DNA from: Myxococcales bacterium
GTDB lineage: Bacteria > Myxococcota_C > UBA6777
Reading direction: 5' to 3'
Assembly (NCBI GenBank): GCA_027005175.1
Contig: JALTMC010000354.1
Coordinates: 1 to 18,691 of the forward strand
Length of the DNA: 18,691 nt
The notes beneath the pieces were generated by a model. The model worked only from the letters and a program-made list of their open reading frames with translations. It ran no database searches and was not told the origin of the DNA. The position numbers and the translations under genes are program-made. Of this stretch, positions 6,800 through 14,515 are shown piece by piece; within the stretch, counting starts at the first letter, position 1; each line of letters starts with the position of its first letter.

Positions 6800-7134
6800 G
6801 CGTAAATAAGAAGGAGAGAGATTATAACCGAAGCTGAAGGAGAGAAAAAGGGACTTGCAAGAGTCTATTTGAACTCTAGAATAGGGCGCCTGATCGAGTG
6901 GAGGGTGTAGAACCAACCAAAATCGATTGACACAGAGTTCATCGAAAGTTCTTCAGTGGGTACTTGCTTCAATCGATTTGTCAGAAACTCTCTCTTCTAC
7001 TATCGTAAAGCCAAAAGTTACATCGTAATACAAGGCGATGTTCGCCAAAAAATTGACTTCGCTTACCGATATAAGAGCATCATTGGGACAAACTCCTACG
7101 CATTTTCGAAACATTACCGTAGAAAGCAGGCCCA
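6800..7134. other. A/T-rich gap with an 11-bp inverted repeat
   Basis: This region between the regulator remnant and the restriction gene has no credible gene. It contains a perfect inverted repeat, AAATCGATTGA at 6920-6930 and TCAATCGATTT at 6969-6979, separated by 38 bp. Each arm is centred on the palindrome AATCGATT. The left arm runs into TTGACA (6927-6932), a possible -35 element, but no good -10 lies at the right distance. Short ORFs here look random. Confidence 0.5.
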
Positions 7135-7890
7135 ATGAGCGGAATCATAGAGCGAATTGTTCAAAACCTCCCTTTTCTCTCGGAAAAACAATTGGAATGG
7201 ATAGAGTCCGTCACATTTCAATTTCTAAGACCCCACAACTTTGAAAGATTACCTGACTCAGACCTCATCAACGACCATTTACTTCAATCAATCGGGGATG
7301 GCTTGAGAATACATCACTGCTTTTCAAGTCAACCCCTCACCAAAGACAAATTTGAGTATTTGCTAGAAACTGCTGCCAAAGAATCCGGAATGGTCGCAAA
7401 AAGGGCACCAAGAGGAAACCCCGGCTACGATCTAATAATCAATGAAGAACTGCTCTCTCTCAAAACACAGGCAGACCAAAAGATCAAAGAGGAGCAACTT
7501 CATATCTCGAAGTTTATGGAGCTTGGAAAGGGTGAGTGGACGACGAGGAAAAAGCACTTTCTTGCATTGAAGGAACAATTCTTCGCTCATATGGAACAAT
7601 ATGACCGTATTTTCTCCCTACGAGCGTTATCAAAAGACCCTCAGAACATACGCTATGAGTTGGTTGAAATTCCGAAGGATTTACTTTTGGAAGCTGAAGA
7701 TTGTGTGTTGAAAATAATGACAACAAGCAAACAAAAAACGAAACCTGCTTACTGCACAGTCTATGACGAGGATGAAAACATCAAGTTTCAGCTTTACTTT
7801 GATGGTGGGGGAGAAAGAAAGCTACAGATAAAAAAACTGGCAAAACAACACTGTATTGTCCACGCTACATGGACATTTTCTGTGGAGTAG
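7135..7890 (+). CDS. Putative type II restriction endonuclease, PD-(D/E)XK-like
   Basis: A 251-residue protein assigned mainly by context: it ends 9 bases from the 3' end of a DNA methyltransferase gene, tail to tail, a common type II restriction-modification layout. Within it, NPGYDLIINEELLSLKTQ (about residues 95-112) fits a D-x9-10-(S/E)LK nuclease core, with Asp99 and Lys110 as candidate metal-site residues; the usual acidic residue two before the Lys is a Ser here. The rest is charged and soluble, with a Lys-rich C-terminal beta region, and has no membrane segment. The ATG at 7135 has only a weak GCAGG upstream. Codon use is clearly A/T-richer than the ribosomal cluster, consistent with transfer. 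I cannot name the recognition site. Confidence 0.65.
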   Translation: MSGIIERIVQNLPFLSEKQLEWIESVTFQFLRPHNFERLPDSDLINDHLLQSIGDGLRIHHCFSSQPLTKDKFEYLLETAAKESGMVAKRAPRGNPGYDLIINEELLSLKTQADQKIKEEQLHISKFMELGKGEWTTRKKHFLALKEQFFAHMEQYDRIFSLRALSKDPQNIRYELVEIPKDLLLEAEDCVLKIMTTSKQKTKPAYCTVYDEDENIKFQLYFDGGGERKLQIKKLAKQHCIVHATWTFSVE

Positions 7891-7899
7891 CGGTAGCTA

Positions 7900-8751
7900 T
7901 CAAAACAAACTTGGATTCGCTAGCATCGTTCTTTCTCGTGCCAACTCAATAAACTCTGGATTAAGTTCAATACCAACACACCTTCTTCCTGTTTCCACAC
8001 AAACAACACCAACAGTACCAGAACCAAAAAAAGGATCTAAAATGGCTGAATCACGAGAACTTCCAGCGAAAATACAAAGCTTTATAAGCTGAGGAGGAAA
8101 AACGGCAAAATGCGCGCCCTTGAAAGGCTCTGTGTTTATCGACCAAACCGAACGCCTATTTCGAAACGTCCCCTTCTTTTGCGCGGGCTCCTTCACCGCT
8201 TCTCGATCGTAATAGTAATTCTCTGACTTTGAAAACAAAAATAGATATTCATGAGCCTGGGTAGGTCTATCTTTGACGGACTCAGGCTGACAATTTGGCT
8301 TGTACCAGATGACATCTGAGCGCAAATACCATCCATCTTCCTGCAATGCAAAAGCTATTTTCCACGGAACACCTATAAGATCTTTCGGTTTCAAACCCGA
8401 AGGCGTAGGTGGTCTATAATTCATCTCTCTAGCAGGATTTTTTTTGTCTGTAGCTCTAGTCTTACGACCACCACTCGTATAACTATCTCCTATATTCAGC
8501 CACAATGTGCCATCATCTCTTAAAACTCTCCGAACCTCTCGAAACACAGCTCTAATACTCGACAAATATTCATCCAAATCCATCTCAGCACCGATCTGAC
8601 CAGCAATGCCATAATCTCGCAATCCCCAATATGGAGGACTTGTGATGCAACACTGAAAAGCATTGTCTGGCAATGTTTGAAGAACCCCTTGAGCATCACC
8701 TTCAAGTATCTCACACTGCCGGGGTTCCATTGCTTCTAACGACTGGATCAT
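7900..8751 (-). CDS. Site-specific DNA methyltransferase, beta class (probably N4-cytosine)
   Basis: A 283-residue amino-methyltransferase. Catalytic motif IV (TSPPYWGLRDYG, residues 37-48) comes first, then VLRDDGTLWLNIGDSY (motif V/VI region, 76-91), a variable target-recognition stretch (about 92-210), motif X (HFAVFPPQLI, 214-223) and motif I for S-adenosylmethionine (DPFFGSGTVG, 239-248), followed by GIELNPEFIELA. That order defines the beta class. SPPY rather than DPPY/NPPY favours m4C, though this is not absolute. ATG 8751 has GAGAGG about 5 bases upstream. It is convergent with the presumed endonuclease gene and 34 bases downstream of a small unknown gene on the same strand. It is A/T-rich like its partner. 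Confidence 0.9.
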   Translation of the reverse strand: MIQSLEAMEPRQCEILEGDAQGVLQTLPDNAFQCCITSPPYWGLRDYGIAGQIGAEMDLDEYLSSIRAVFREVRRVLRDDGTLWLNIGDSYTSGGRKTRATDKKNPAREMNYRPPTPSGLKPKDLIGVPWKIAFALQEDGWYLRSDVIWYKPNCQPESVKDRPTQAHEYLFLFSKSENYYYDREAVKEPAQKKGTFRNRRSVWSINTEPFKGAHFAVFPPQLIKLCIFAGSSRDSAILDPFFGSGTVGVVCVETGRRCVGIELNPEFIELARERTMLANPSLF

Positions 8752-8785
8752 CGCAACCTCTCACTTCAAACTCAATAGAACAATA

Positions 8786-9046
8786 TTACAAGCTTGTGAT
8801 ACTCTTTTCTTCTAGAAGCTCATTCACAGCTTCCAACACCCTCCTATGATCATCCGTTCCTAGAGGGTAGGATGGACTTTTCCTCCCCGAAACTGAGCCA
8901 TCGTAAACCATCTGCACTTTGATTACCGAAACATAACCACCTCCCCAATCTTCCACTCCAATGGACACCTTGTATTGGGTATTTTCAGGATGAGGAGAGC
9001 TTGCAGATACAAGCCTGTGAATCTCTGGAAAAAATTTCTTAACCAT
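8786..9046 (-). CDS. Small hypothetical protein upstream of the methyltransferase gene
   Basis: I do not recognise this protein. From ATG 9046 it has 86 residues (KKFFPEIHRLVSASSPHPEN at the start, then a beta-rich middle VSIGVEDWGGGYVSVIKVQMVYDG, then a C-terminal helix RRVLEAVNELLEEK). There is no helix-turn-helix, so it does not look like a restriction-modification controller protein, and there is no signal peptide or membrane segment. GGAG lies about 10 bases before 9046; an in-frame ATG at 9067 is possible. It lies 34 bases upstream of the methyltransferase gene on the same strand, so they are probably co-transcribed. It may be an accessory protein of the restriction system or an unrelated passenger. 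Confidence 0.6.
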   Translation of the reverse strand: MVKKFFPEIHRLVSASSPHPENTQYKVSIGVEDWGGGYVSVIKVQMVYDGSVSGRKSPSYPLGTDDHRRVLEAVNELLEEKSITSL

Positions 9047-9203
9047 CCCTATCGAACTCCATACCACTCACATCAGGGTATATTTATCGCTCTTACGATT
9101 TCTATAGGCAACCATAGTCACCTATAGGAACTATCTAGTCCCAGTTCAAAACGTATGTCAAGAAAAAACTCCAATATACTGTAATCAAGAGAACTATTTC
9201 ATC

Positions 9204-12011
9204 TTAGCCTTTGAGAATAAATCGAACAGCATCCAACCGCAATCGTGCTTGTTGGATGTGTGCTTGTAGCGATGCCAGCTCTTGTTCAGCCAATCGAATA
9301 TCATCTTTTGAGACAGCAGGATTAACGGTTTGTAGATAAGAAAGACGCTGAATCTCCGGTTCGAGAAGTTGCTCAACTTCTGTCGCGGCCAACGCCAACA
9401 AATCAGACTGTTGTGTGATAGCAAGTTTACGGCAGGCCCGAAGCATCGAAGGGACTTGTTCTTCAAAGAGCACTTTATGCTGCAATAGTTGCTCGGGAAC
9501 ACCTGGTACCAGCTCATCCCCCCACACATGAGAGGGGTATTCTGACGAAACGTTATCCAGATGATGATCGACAACCAAGCGAATGGGCGTTGGTGGAAGA
9601 AAACGTTCGATATTCAGGGGGCGTGGTGCCACACATTCGAGAACAAAGATGGCCTCCAACAAAAGCACCGGCTGTTCACCTTCTTCCCAGAGCGCAACAC
9701 TGCAATTTCCTGCGGAAGTTCCGAGTAACAGATCCATCGCTCCCACTACCATAGGATGATCCAGGCTTAGAAAGACAGTTGTGGCATGTTGAAGTGCAAA
9801 CTCTCGGTCAAAGGAAACCCGCATCAACTCACCTGTGAGCCAGGGAAAGTCTTCATGCAGACCCATTCCAGGTTGCAAATCCCAGGTCAACTCTGTCAAA
9901 GGCTCGATATCAACTCCCAAATACTGGAACAATCGGGACACAATATCGACTGTTTTGCGTGAACCTTCCTCTTTGAGAATCGCCAAAAGTGTCTGCATCG
10001 CACTCTCAGGAGCATACGAACTCAACGCCAACAATCGATTGCGTCCCGCTTCGAGTTGCTCTAACAAAGCATCTCGAAACCCCACAGTATCCGAGATCAT
10101 TGTATCAACTGCGAGTTCTTGGGTGAGGTTAAATTCCGACATTGTATCGTATTCGTCATCATCCCAAAACTCCAGAAAAGCCTGAGCTTCAGAGAGTTCC
10201 TTCAAGCGCGGCTCAAACTCCTCCAAGGCACGAAACCCAGCAGGGAAGGTATGAGACAGTGCATCCAGGCCCTCGTGAAACCAGCGAACCCAGACCTCTT
10301 GCTCGGTGTGTTTGAGATAGGGAATATGGAGAAAGATCCGATCGCCCTGCCCTATCCGATCCAAGCGACCAATGCGTTGCTCTAGCAGCTCAGGATCGTG
10401 AGGGACGTCGAACAAAACGAGGTGATGGGCACATTGAAAGTTGCGTCCTTCTCCGCCAACCTCAGAACAAAGCAACAACTGAGCACCGTCTGGATCAGCA
10501 AACCACACGGCATTTCGGTCCCTCTGAATTAATGTGAGTTGCTCATGAAACAATGCTGTTGGGAGATGGATGTGATGGGGCAAGATCTCAGATATCGACT
10601 GTACCAACTCTTTGGTTTTGCAAATCAAAAGAACCTTGTCTTTGTTATTCCGTAAGAAGTCAGCCAACCACGCAATACGTGGATCATCTTGAATGCTCAC
10701 ATCAGGCTCTGCTTCCAGAGGGTACAAGTGAACCTCACGCACAGGAAACCCCTCGACAGCAGCCCGAGTGTTGCGAAACATCACACGACCCATACCGTAC
10801 CGATCCAATAAGGTTTGTACCACCTCTTTTCGTTCATAGGCTTCAGCAGAGAACGCTGCCTTAATCGCATCTCCCTGTGACGTTTCAATGTCCAGATCTT
10901 TCCATATTCCTTCGACATCGATAGCTTGTTTTGTAGCTTGCGTTGAGTTATCTTGCAGCAAGCTATCGATCAAGCTAGCAAGCTGTTGGTATGTCTTGCT
11001 TTGTGCTATAAAATCATCAAAGTCAGAATACCGTTCGGGATCAAGCAGGCGCAACCGGGCAAAGTGACTCTCCAGACCGAGTTGTTCGGGTGTTGCTGTA
11101 ACTAACAAAGCACCCCACGAGCACGATGTTAGCTTGAGGATCTTTTGGTACACCTCTGTACCGTCTTTTATATGATGTGCTTCATCCACAATCACCATAT
11201 CCCAACCAGCCTCCAGTGCCTGTTCGTATCGCTGCGGGGAGTGAAGCAACGTATCGATATCGCAGAGGTTCAGTTGTCTCAACGCAAATGGATTGCTTCC
11301 TGGCTCAGCCTCTTCTTGGGCCAAACAATAGGGCTCATCTACGATTTGAAAGACAAGGCTAAAACGCCGCAACAACTCGACAAACCATTGATGAACAAGT
11401 GACTCTGGCAAGAGAATGAGGACACGTTCGATGCGACCCACAGCCAACAGATGATGCAAAATGAGACAAGCTTCGATCGTTTTCCCTAAACCAGCTTCAT
11501 CAGCCAACAGTAATCGCGGTTGTTGTCGAGATATGGCCTGTTGGACCACATACAGCTGATGAGGAAGCAGTGACATTCGCCCCCCCACCAGGCCACGCAC
11601 GGGAGAGCGATACCATTGGCACAACAACTCCAGTGCATCCAGTCGCAATTGAAAGTCATCGGGAGCATCCCACTGCCCCATAGGTAGCCGTTGTTCTGGT
11701 GAGTCAAAGCTCAAACGATCGCTGAGATCCTCTTCCCGAATCAAGAGCCCGGCACCATGATATACAAACAAACCATCTACTGTTTCCACCCGCTCTACCA
11801 CACAAAACTCACCGGTACGGCTCTCGACTTTATCTCCTTTGCGAAACTGAACCCGACGCAGAGGTGCGCTGGACATCGTATAGCGTCTCTCCACCTCACT
11901 TCCAGCAAAAGAGATGACCACAAAACGTTCAGATATCTCACGAATTTGCCCCAAACCTAGCTCGGGCTCGCTCTCACTCATCCATCGCTGACCAGGAAGA
12001 ATTGCACTCAT
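9204..12011 (-). CDS. rapA: RNA polymerase-associated Swi2/Snf2 ATPase RapA
   Basis: RapA binds RNA polymerase and uses ATP to recycle stalled polymerase or remodel nucleic acid around it. The 935-residue protein is collinear with enterobacterial RapA (968 residues). The N-terminal Tudor-like domains start PGQRWMSESEPELGLG. The helicase core has LLADEAGLGKTIEA (Walker A Lys near 177), VDEAHH (276-280), LLVTATPEQLGLESHFARLR (motif III region), LLCSEVGGEGRNFQ, and LLEQRIGRLDRIGQ (motif VI, about 543-556). The RapA C-terminal domain ends with RFLPPTPIRLVVD and LRLDAVRFIL. The ATG at 12011 fits the family start; an in-frame GTG at 12023 adds four residues. It is divergent from pssA and not obviously in an operon. 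RapA is best known from Gammaproteobacteria. Confidence 0.93.
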   Translation of the reverse strand: MSAILPGQRWMSESEPELGLGQIREISERFVVISFAGSEVERRYTMSSAPLRRVQFRKGDKVESRTGEFCVVERVETVDGLFVYHGAGLLIREEDLSDRLSFDSPEQRLPMGQWDAPDDFQLRLDALELLCQWYRSPVRGLVGGRMSLLPHQLYVVQQAISRQQPRLLLADEAGLGKTIEACLILHHLLAVGRIERVLILLPESLVHQWFVELLRRFSLVFQIVDEPYCLAQEEAEPGSNPFALRQLNLCDIDTLLHSPQRYEQALEAGWDMVIVDEAHHIKDGTEVYQKILKLTSCSWGALLVTATPEQLGLESHFARLRLLDPERYSDFDDFIAQSKTYQQLASLIDSLLQDNSTQATKQAIDVEGIWKDLDIETSQGDAIKAAFSAEAYERKEVVQTLLDRYGMGRVMFRNTRAAVEGFPVREVHLYPLEAEPDVSIQDDPRIAWLADFLRNNKDKVLLICKTKELVQSISEILPHHIHLPTALFHEQLTLIQRDRNAVWFADPDGAQLLLCSEVGGEGRNFQCAHHLVLFDVPHDPELLEQRIGRLDRIGQGDRIFLHIPYLKHTEQEVWVRWFHEGLDALSHTFPAGFRALEEFEPRLKELSEAQAFLEFWDDDEYDTMSEFNLTQELAVDTMISDTVGFRDALLEQLEAGRNRLLALSSYAPESAMQTLLAILKEEGSRKTVDIVSRLFQYLGVDIEPLTELTWDLQPGMGLHEDFPWLTGELMRVSFDREFALQHATTVFLSLDHPMVVGAMDLLLGTSAGNCSVALWEEGEQPVLLLEAIFVLECVAPRPLNIERFLPPTPIRLVVDHHLDNVSSEYPSHVWGDELVPGVPEQLLQHKVLFEEQVPSMLRACRKLAITQQSDLLALAATEVEQLLEPEIQRLSYLQTVNPAVSKDDIRLAEQELASLQAHIQQARLRLDAVRFILKG

Positions 12012-12070
12012 CACACACACCACAAAACGATAACATCAACAAAAGAAAAAGGAAGAATGGTTTCGACAAG

Positions 12071-12099
12071 GAGAATTGCCTTAATATAGCGCAATTCTC
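12071..12099. promoter_or_regulatory. 9-bp inverted repeat between rapA and pssA
   Basis: GAGAATTGC (12071-12079) and GCAATTCTC (12091-12099) are perfect reverse complements around an 11-base A/T-rich centre (CTTAATATAGC). It lies 60 bases upstream of the rapA start in the divergent rapA/pssA region, and TATATT/TAATAT in its centre could be a -10 element on either strand. An operator or a cruciform is possible; no regulator can be named. Confidence 0.4.
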
Positions 12100-12188
12100 G
12101 CATTTCTCCAACGCAAGATGTAAGATACAAACAAGATGTGCCCATTGTGTCCGTGATACAGCAGCGGAGAACCATCCTTCTTCCAAGT

Positions 12189-12222
12189 AAGGTATCTATC
12201 GATACAAGGTATCCATCGATAA
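12189..12222. repeat. Two 17-bp direct repeats just upstream of pssA
   Basis: AAGGTATCTATCGATAC (12189-12205) is immediately followed by AAGGTATCCATCGATAA (12206-12222), with two differences. Each unit contains the near palindrome GTATC-n4-GATA(C/A). They sit about 30 bases before the pssA start, a position suited to a regulator binding site or the transcript leader. Confidence 0.55.
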
Positions 12223-12252
12223 TAAACCTCTGATGTTTAGGATTCTTTTTTG

Positions 12253-12885
12253 ATGAATTCATCTCAATCCAAAAAACACTTTTCCATGTTGCGTGCCTAT
12301 ACCCTGGCCGATCTATTCACCCTCGCCAATGCAGCTTGTGGAACAACGTCTCTGTTTATCTGTTTGGAGTATATCGCAGCAGGACATCAGAAGGCGATCC
12401 TCTGGCCTGCCTTTGTATTGTTACTGTTGTCGCTCATCTTCGATATACTCGATGGTTTTATCGCCAGAAGAGGAAACAAAGTCTCCGTCTTGGGAGCTGA
12501 TCTCGACTCCCTGGCCGACATCGTATCCTTTGGCGTAGCACCTGCTGTTCTCGGCTATACACTGGGACTGCGCGGCGGCTGGGATATGGTCATCCTGACC
12601 TACTTTGTCGTCTGTGGGATCAGTCGATTGGCGCGATTTAATGTGACAGCCGACCAACTCAGCGATGAGTCCGGCAAGGTCAAATATTACGAGGGAACTC
12701 CTATCCCAACCAGCCTGCTCATCGTGCTGTTGCTGGGGATCGCGTTTGCCACCGATCGCACCGGTACGCTCTTCTGGTTTGGTTCGTACAAGCCACTCTT
12801 CTGGAACCTTCATCCCTTCACACTCATCTATGCTGTCAGTGGCAGCGCGATGATAAGCAGAACCTTAAAGATCCCAAAGATATAG
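12253..12885 (+). CDS. pssA: CDP-diacylglycerol-serine O-phosphatidyltransferase
   Basis: Makes phosphatidylserine from CDP-diacylglycerol and serine, the first step towards phosphatidylethanolamine, at the inner membrane. The CDP-alcohol phosphotransferase motif DG-x2-AR-x8-G-x3-D-x3-D is complete: DGFIARR near residue 67, then GADLDSLAD about residues 81-89. SFGVAPA just after it is typical of the integral-membrane PssA subfamily. About six hydrophobic segments run through the 210 residues. ATG 12253 has AGGA about 11 bases upstream; the adjacent in-frame TTG at 12250 is less likely. The stop is 28 bases before the motor gene, so these genes may share a transcript. The start N-S-S-Q-S-K-K-H is poorly conserved. 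Confidence 0.9.
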   Translation: MNSSQSKKHFSMLRAYTLADLFTLANAACGTTSLFICLEYIAAGHQKAILWPAFVLLLLSLIFDILDGFIARRGNKVSVLGADLDSLADIVSFGVAPAVLGYTLGLRGGWDMVILTYFVVCGISRLARFNVTADQLSDESGKVKYYEGTPIPTSLLIVLLLGIAFATDRTGTLFWFGSYKPLFWNLHPFTLIYAVSGSAMISRTLKIPKI

Positions 12886-12913
12886 TACTGAAAAAACAAA
12901 AGGTTATGATTCG

Positions 12914-14407
12914 ATGCTCACCCAACTTGGACAACTTGCTTTTGGCGGCATACTCAACAGTCTCTACAGCGTGTTACTTTTAGGTACGCTAGCCGTGGTG
13001 GCCCACCAGTGGTGGAAACTGCGCGACAACCAGCGTCATTGGGATGAACAGTGGGACGCCCTCAAAGAGTCGTGCAAGCAGCAACTCGATCGGCTCGTAG
13101 AGGAGATGAACAAAGAACACTTTACGAAGCGTCTGCGCGAGGAGTGGCTCACAGATCTAGCATCACAAATCGACGCGCAAATGCCGCTCCCCTCCGCTGA
13201 AGTCAGCAGCCAGCGAATGCTCTCTTCGGCGCTGGAGGAGCACCCCTATCTCCACCACCAGGAAGAGCCCGCGCGACGGTGGGAGAGGCTGCCTGGCGTT
13301 GCGGTATTGCTCGGCTTACTAGGGACGTTTATAGGTCTGACCGGTGCCCTGACTCAGCTTCCCTACTCCGGCGGACTGAAACAACTGGCTGGCGGATTGC
13401 AGCAGGTCCTGCCGTTGATGGGTACAGCATTCTGGACTAGCGTTTGTGGCCTCATCGCCTCACTGGTTCTGCGCTATATGTACACCTTAGCCGCAAGAGA
13501 CCAACGCACCCGAAATAAAGAATACACTCACCTCCACCGGCAGTTGACTCAACGTTGCCAGCGTGAACTCTATCCACATATCGCCCAGCTCGGCCTGCAG
13601 AGTTCATCGTCGGCACTGTCCCACACAACACAACAGGCACTGGCAGAGCTTCCCAAGGCCTTGAGTGATGCACAAAGTGGAATCACCGAGCAACTGTCTG
13701 CTGCGCTTACCCCGTTCCAAGAGCGGTTTGTAGCCCAAATCAACCGCCTCACCACGTTACCAGAGCAGTTGGCTCAATCCGTCCAGGGATTGAACACAAC
13801 AGTTACCGCTCTACAGCAATGGCGAACAGAGATGGAGCAGCTCTCCAAGCTCGTCACAGAGTTCTCGCAAACAGCCAATGCAGCGATAGCTCCCATCGCC
13901 CACACCGAGCGCGTGTTGGAGGAACGCATCGCTGGGTTGACCCATCAACATGAGGCGTTGACTCAGGCCGTGGAGGTCATAGAAGAGCACGAGCGCAAGC
14001 TACCCGAGAAACTGAAGGAGGTGCTCAAACATACGTTGCGTCCGGCCCATCGCAGCCTTCAACTCAGCGCACAAGGGCTCAATCAATCCATCGAGATGTT
14101 GTGTCAGCGCGATATCCAAGAGCGCGACACCTGGCAACGAATGTTTTTGGATCTAGGCGAGCGTTTTGGAAGCATCGACCGCTTGGCCCAGGTCAATGAA
14201 CAAAGTGCTCAGAAGTTGGCCGACACCACTCGTCACCTGGCGGATATAGCCAACCGGCTGCGTTTTCACCCCAACTCCCTCAACTCCAACAGTTCAGAGA
14301 CCCAAGCAACAAGCCAACTCTCCCTCTCGGACGAGCTGGAGCACGAGATCGACCAGTTGTTGGAGTCATCCGACAATATCGGTACTTTGCGACCCAAGAA
14401 AGACTGA
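12914..14407 (+). CDS. MotA/TolQ/ExbB-type ion-channel protein with long coiled-coil tail (ZorA-like)
   Basis: A 497-residue proton-channel-family motor subunit. TM1 is about 11-31 and is followed by a charged helical segment. TM2 (LPGVAVLLGLLGTFIGLTGAL, about 127-147) and TM3 (LPLMGTAFWTSVCGLIASLVLRY, about 167-189) carry the GTFIGL and GTAFWTS signatures shared by MotA/ExbB and ZorA. Residues about 195-450 form a long helical, coiled-coil cytoplasmic tail rich in Gln/Leu/Glu, ending in an acidic stretch. A tail of that kind is a hallmark of ZorA, where it projects into the cell, and is absent from TolQ/ExbB. It precedes a MotB-like partner. AAAGG lies about 11 bases upstream of the ATG. Alternatives are a gliding or envelope motor rather than a defence motor. 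Confidence 0.75.
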   Translation: MLTQLGQLAFGGILNSLYSVLLLGTLAVVAHQWWKLRDNQRHWDEQWDALKESCKQQLDRLVEEMNKEHFTKRLREEWLTDLASQIDAQMPLPSAEVSSQRMLSSALEEHPYLHHQEEPARRWERLPGVAVLLGLLGTFIGLTGALTQLPYSGGLKQLAGGLQQVLPLMGTAFWTSVCGLIASLVLRYMYTLAARDQRTRNKEYTHLHRQLTQRCQRELYPHIAQLGLQSSSSALSHTTQQALAELPKALSDAQSGITEQLSAALTPFQERFVAQINRLTTLPEQLAQSVQGLNTTVTALQQWRTEMEQLSKLVTEFSQTANAAIAPIAHTERVLEERIAGLTHQHEALTQAVEVIEEHERKLPEKLKEVLKHTLRPAHRSLQLSAQGLNQSIEMLCQRDIQERDTWQRMFLDLGERFGSIDRLAQVNEQSAQKLADTTRHLADIANRLRFHPNSLNSNSSETQATSQLSLSDELEHEIDQLLESSDNIGTLRPKKD

Positions 14408-14419
14408 GAGAGCAGCCGT

Positions 14420-14515
14420 CAACGACCCCCGCCAAATCCGCTTGATTCTGCCGGGTCCGCGATCGAGAGGGGGCTAAAAAAAGCCCACAACATAAGAGGT
14501 TTTTTTCTGATGAGA
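14420..14515. repeat. Dispersed repeat, copy B (between the two motor genes)
   Basis: Second copy of the element at 2973-3136, with one middle block (14444-14470) instead of two and the identical 33-base right end (14483-14515). It fills the gap between the motor genes. Its right end supplies the Shine-Dalgarno AAGAGG (14494-14499) and the ATG (14510) of the MotB-like gene. A GGGCT/AGCCC hairpin with a poly-A loop (14471-14486) lies inside it; the same position in copy A keeps only a weak GGG/CCC. Confidence 0.8.

Noticed and set aside
6953-7138. 60-codon ORFs on both strands upstream of the restriction gene
   Set aside because: There is no RBS, no recognisable domain and the frames lie opposite each other.
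9204-12011. ZorD-like Snf2 effector of the motor locus
   Set aside because: The protein is collinear with RapA from end to end, including the RapA C-terminal domain, with no nuclease domain, and it is on the opposite strand beyond pssA.
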